Positions 59,883 to 64,000 of a stretch of DNA of 64,000 bases are shown here, piece by piece. Every line of letters begins with the position of its first letter. Position 1 is the first letter of the stretch. The notes under the pieces were generated by a model. The model saw only the letters and a list, made by a program, of their open reading frames with translations, made no database searches and was not told the origin of the DNA. A program made the translations under genes and the position numbers. Origin of the DNA: Tolypocladium sp. Sup5 PDA-1 (Eukaryota > Ascomycota > Sordariomycetes > Hypocreales > Ophiocordycipitaceae); the NCBI GenBank assembly GCA_000750105.3, contig JPHH03000067.1, positions 62,001 through 126,000 of the forward strand. The letters run 5' to 3'.

Positions 59883-62800
59883 GTCCTGCTACTCCATCCG
59901 TCGGGGGAGGGGAGCGGGGGTTGACAGACGCCGATGGACGACTCGAGGGAGGGAGGGTCTGGCGAAGAAGCCCCGGGGCGGCGTCAAATGCGGAGAGGAT
60001 GAAGGGCGGCGGTCGGTATGATCGGTTCGGCGACTGTTGTCCTGTCCTGTCCCGTCCCGTGGATGTCGAGCCTCCCTTTGCTGCACGAGGGGTGGGTGGT
60101 CTCAGACGGCAGCTGTCGTGTCATGCAACAGCGATAGCTCTCTACGCCCTCGCTTGGGGTGACAGCTTGCCACTGTTGTATCTCGAGAGGGTCGACGGCT
60201 GGATGGATGGACGGTTGGACGGTTGGATGGTTGTTCAAAGGACCCCCTATGTCGGGAGGGGGAGGGGATCTGGGAATCGCGGTGAGAGGCACTGGCGTCG
60301 CACGGTCGGATGTCCAGGTGGCTTCCGCCACGGTCGTCGTGGTCGTGCTTCGCGGGAGCGACGTCAATCGAGGCGGATGAGGCTGCAGGCTGCGTGCGAT
60401 GCAGGCGGATCGCTGGACAAACTCACAGCAGGCAAGGCTGCTTTGGTGGCTGGCTCACCAGCGTCGAACACGTGGGTCGAGAGTCGTTTGCAACGCGAGG
60501 CAGGGTACCACGCAGCACCAGCACCTCAGATACGGGATGAGGGGAGAGGGGACGGGAGTCTTTGTCCCGGGGTTGCGCGCACAGCACACACACGCGCACA
60601 CACAGAGACGGGCGGATGGCGAGAGACGGGGAGTAAGGTGCCTTATGGGAGAGAAGAGAGTCGATGGAGGCGGCAGAAGAGAATGGGAGAAGCAAACACC
60701 AGCGAGGAGCGCTCGGCGATGATGGTGGCGGGATGGATGCCACAGCGGCGGGTGCCCACTGCCCGCCTCTCACCCGACGACCGCAGACTGTCCGCCGACT
60801 GCAGCACACGGCCAAGTACCTAGCGCTGGCGCGTATGTACCTACCGTGGTCAGGCTGAGAGGACGGGAGCGCTGCAGCACCACCCAGTTGGGGGGCAGGT
60901 ACATGCGTCTTGGGGCGCAGTCGGCGGCTGAGCCAGGTACCGCCCAGGTCTCCCTCCCATTTTATGGCGGACCAACAAGAGCGCTCGACGTCAACCAAGG
61001 GTTCCCTGATGGATCATGGACATATGCCTGTTTCATCCTAGGTAAGTAAAGGTGGATGCTATGCCGCACACAGTCTAAGCTCCCGTCACATTGTCACAGA
61101 AGCGGACGGATCGCTGTTCTTCCTCGAGTCGCCTCCCAATGAGGGCCTGCGTCGACAGCCAAGACGCGGGTCGTGACGAAGTCCTAGCACGGATACCATG
61201 CCTTGGGGCTGCAAGCACGAAGGCCACTTGCCCGGGCGCCGGGAGAGCGATGGGTTGCGGCCCGTGGCGTTGGCCTTTGGCACGATGCCGGTTTGGCTGG
61301 ACATCTCCGTTCCCTTACCTCTCCCAACAGCCCGCCCTGCGTCGACGAGTTGGCTGGATGGCGACGTGATTAACTGCGGGCATCATGCTTAAGCCCCCTG
61401 CAGCCAAACGAAGAGCAATGGGCGCAAGAGAGGAGAGAAGGGAATGTGAGCGCAGAACGGCGCCTGGTCCTCTGCTCTTCCCCACCTCACCATCCAGAGC
61501 CTGTCAACCCATCGCCACCAACGTAGTTGTCCTCTGGTGCTATCGAGGTTCGCGACCACAGTTGCAGGACAACCCTTGGGACTGTACCGAGCAGCCGTTG
61601 TTGGTGATGTTTGGACGACGATGAGGTAAGGTATCTGTACACGCAGCAACGCACCGGAGCACAGCACCCAGAGCACAGCACCAGAGCACAGCTTAGCCGC
61701 AGTTCAGAGGCCTCGGAAACCGGCCGCCAACGCGACGGCATCTTCCCTCGACTCCGTGCCCCGGGCACTGATGTTTCATCACACCCATCCAACTCGAGCG
61801 TTGGAGCCGATAGCGACGGCGTCCAAAGCGTTTTGTGGCGTCCGATAGAGACGGAACTACCGGCGGCACCCGCAAAAATCACCCCAGTGCCGTACCTACC
61901 CTGTACCTAATGCAAAGTACAACTTGCCTTTGCCAACTCCCACGCAACGCCTGAGACGAAGGGCCTATGGAAGTCGTTGATGGCATGTTCCCAAGAGATT
62001 ATTGGAGCAGCTCAAAGTAGAGTAAACGCGTCCCGTGGTTTCTGGCGCTTGGCTCTGACCAGTCATCGTGGACGGCACAAGACAGCGCCTACCGCACCAG
62101 CGCCTCGACTGGAAGTAGAGTCGTGCGGGCGGCTACGCCGACTTGAGATAGCGTTTAGCTGTCATGGATAGATGCCATTTTCAGGAGGTGCCCTTTGATC
62201 GAACATTCCGGGCCACTCTTATTGGACCCCGGCTGTCACGGGCGCGTGCCATGTGTCTGCGCACTGCCACTGATGAAACATGAGCCGTTGCCGTCATCGA
62301 AACGACCCTCGATTGGAGGCAACCTCGTCTTCGTATATACTCTTACCACGGCCTGGAAGGCAAAGACCCCGTGCGACATTGACAGCTCACTCACTACCTT
62401 GTAAGATAGGACATTCCCAGCCGTGGAAGCGAGAGAACCGACGGCACGGTCCCGGCTTGTACTCGTATTGCCTTGCACCAAGGACAATACGCATCAACCG
62501 GTTTTGAACCGACCCGCGGTTCTTATATTATCTGGGACATGAGATGGACGCTATTATTATAGTACGTCTGAAATCGTGTCAGACATGTATTTCGTGCTTG
62601 GTAGTCCGTACTTGGATTATATGAGTATCATTTATATGGATATTGGTTGAAAGACTTGGTCTCTTTCACATACGGAGCGCACATGGCGGACAGTTTTGCT
62701 CGTTGTTATACGAGTACATACGTCGTACCCGGCCGTGCCAAGCACGCGCTTCCACTCTCGATCACAAGAGATGGCCGTGGGGTCTGATCACGCACAATTG

Positions 62801-63598
62801 CCTGATTTTTAATTGCCGTGATGGAGATCTTGTCTGCTTGGGCCAAGACCCATGACGAGCCCGCACGCCATTTCCCAATGCGCCTAGGTTGGACGCGAAG
62901 CCAGGGACCACCCGAGAGAGCAGGATTTCATGCATGATGACCAAGGCGTGGCGGGACTGCAATATGCCTGCGGACAAACTGATGAGATACGCCTACCAAC
63001 AGACGGGAGGCAGCAAGTACGAGTATTCATCCACCTGCGTGCCATAGATCTACGTCTTGCGTCGGCTCCCATCCAATATCTTCGTTGTACAGCAGTCGGC
63101 CAAGCGAGAGCATGGCGTCAAGCAACCCGGGGTGAAGAGCTAGACATCGGCACAGCGCACGCAATACGAGGGGTCTGGGCGTCTCCGATATTTCAACAAG
63201 AGCCTTGCGAGTGGAAAAGCGCAGGAAGAGTCGGCGCAGAATGTTCAAAATGCGTCCTTTGTTCCTTGCCCTTAGGTGGCAGGCAACCAGAGAGTCGCTA
63301 ACGTACCTACCTACCTTAGGTACCTATCTAGGTTCCAGCCGCATCACCAGCTTAACAATGGGCAAGGTTCGCGTCTGCTACTTGATGCCTATGACACCGC
63401 CATTGCGGCCAGCTGAGGCCCTGTTCAAGACGCAACGCATTTGTAGTCCGTATCCAGCGATCGTGGCACGAAACAAGTACATGCCAATAGCGCCCAACCT
63501 TTCCATCCCGTCCCGCATGGAACTCTTCTGTACCTTAGGTAATTAATTAATAGCCTCCAGGCCCCAGTCGTCTCCATCCAGTCCCCAGGCTGCTGGAA
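59883..63598. other. Intergenic region upstream of CDC24
   Basis: About 3.7 kb without recognisable genes. It contains the CDC24 promoter, GGATGG-rich sequence near 60200-60235, an AGCACAGCACC-type repeat and, near 63303-63332, overlapping ACCTACCTTAGGTACCTA sequence of the kind frequent in fungal intergenic DNA. Confidence 0.55.
61655..61692. repeat. AGCACAGCACC-type tandem repeat
   Basis: About three imperfect 13-14 bp units (GAGCACAGCACC(C)A). Confidence 0.75.
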
Positions 63599-64000
63599 AT
63601 GCTGCCGCGGCTCCCATCAGCCCACTCCAACTCCACACTTGCAGACGGAGCCGTCCATCGCCAATCTACCTTGCTGACCTCCAACGCAGGGCAGGTATCG
63701 TCAGAACACCCACATCCCAACGACCTCTCCTCCATCTCCTGCAGCCTTCCAGCTGGGGCGTCCCAGACGACGCTGGTCGCCCATAACCGTCAACGTGCCA
63801 CGCCTGCATATCCCGACGCCATCCTCGAGCTCCGCGCACGCGAACAAGCACGGCGCCTGCGGCACTGTGCATCTTCGGCCATAGGTGCTGGGGTCCGTCC
63901 TCCCTACACGCGACATCCACCTCCGTCGCCAACGTCCAACCCTGCCGGCTTCATCCGTGCATCGCGGTCGCCGCGACTGCGAGAACTGCCTGGGCGAACA
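63599..64000 (+). CDS. Unidentified ORF open to the window end (5' part)
   Basis: From ATG at 63599 (GGAAATGCTGCC) the frame is open for 134 codons to the edge without a stop. It begins MLPRLPSAHSNSTLADGAV and later has an amphipathic stretch YPDAILELRAREQARRLRH followed by Pro/Arg/Ser-rich sequence. The helical stretch gives it a mild coding look. No domain is recognisable. Could be a 5' exon of a gene continuing to the right or chance. Confidence 0.4.
   Translation, partial: MLPRLPSAHSNSTLADGAVHRQSTLLTSNAGQVSSEHPHPNDLSSISCSLPAGASQTTLVAHNRQRATPAYPDAILELRAREQARRLRHCASSAIGAGVRPPYTRHPPPSPTSNPAGFIRASRSPRLRELPGRT

Noticed and set aside
62490..62555. Minus-strand GGTTCAAAACC resembling a tRNA B box near 62500
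   Set aside because: No matching A box or acceptor stem at the right distance.

Overview
The window is nuclear DNA from a filamentous ascomycete (Pezizomycotina; probably a Sordariomycete of the order Hypocreales, by inference from the gene set). Coding exons are GC-rich. Nearly all introns are 50-170 nt with GT..AG ends and CTAAC/CTGAC-like branch points. The proteins are typical fungal ones: a Sit4-associated SAPS protein, an NRPS-like megasynthase, an OPT transporter, a C2H2 factor, Yvh1, Vfa1, Rtt106, a LysM protein, mS37 and Cdc24. The species cannot be fixed from sequence alone.

Layout. 1-4130: 3' part of a SAPS-family gene (+) with an unusually long last intron that is itself mostly open reading frame. 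6375-14410: a 2661-residue NRPS-like protein (+) whose later modules have lost their diagnostic catalytic residues. 14939-17797: an OPT oligopeptide transporter (-), convergent with the NRPS-like gene. 17798-38901: about 21 kb with no recognisable gene, holding microsatellites, a 22-G run and many copies of a TACGGAGTAC/GTAGTCCGTAC motif. 38902-41024: a C2H2 zinc-finger protein (+), divergent from the transporter across this gap. 43544-44899: YVH1 (+). 45941-46569: an unidentified coding-like stretch, possibly decayed. 49364-50111 (-) and 50411-52025 (+): VFA1 and RTT106, divergent from a 299-bp shared promoter. 52709-54515: a decayed secreted-protein locus with a LysM/lectin-like pseudogene, another coding fragment and a 118-bp foldback element. 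55129-55512: mS37/MRP10 (+). 56585-59882: CDC24 (-). 63599-64000: an unidentified ORF running off the window.

Most intact genes are conserved housekeeping functions: phosphatase regulation, 60S maturation (Yvh1), the mitochondrial small subunit (mS37), ESCRT/Vps4 accessory function (Vfa1), a histone chaperone (Rtt106) and polarity signalling (Cdc24). The accessory material is the NRPS-like gene, the 21-kb gap and the LysM pseudogene block. No complete biosynthetic cluster or defence system is visible; the NRPS-like gene has no recognisable tailoring neighbours except perhaps the transporter. Exon boundaries were read by eye from splice consensus plus continuity of family motifs.
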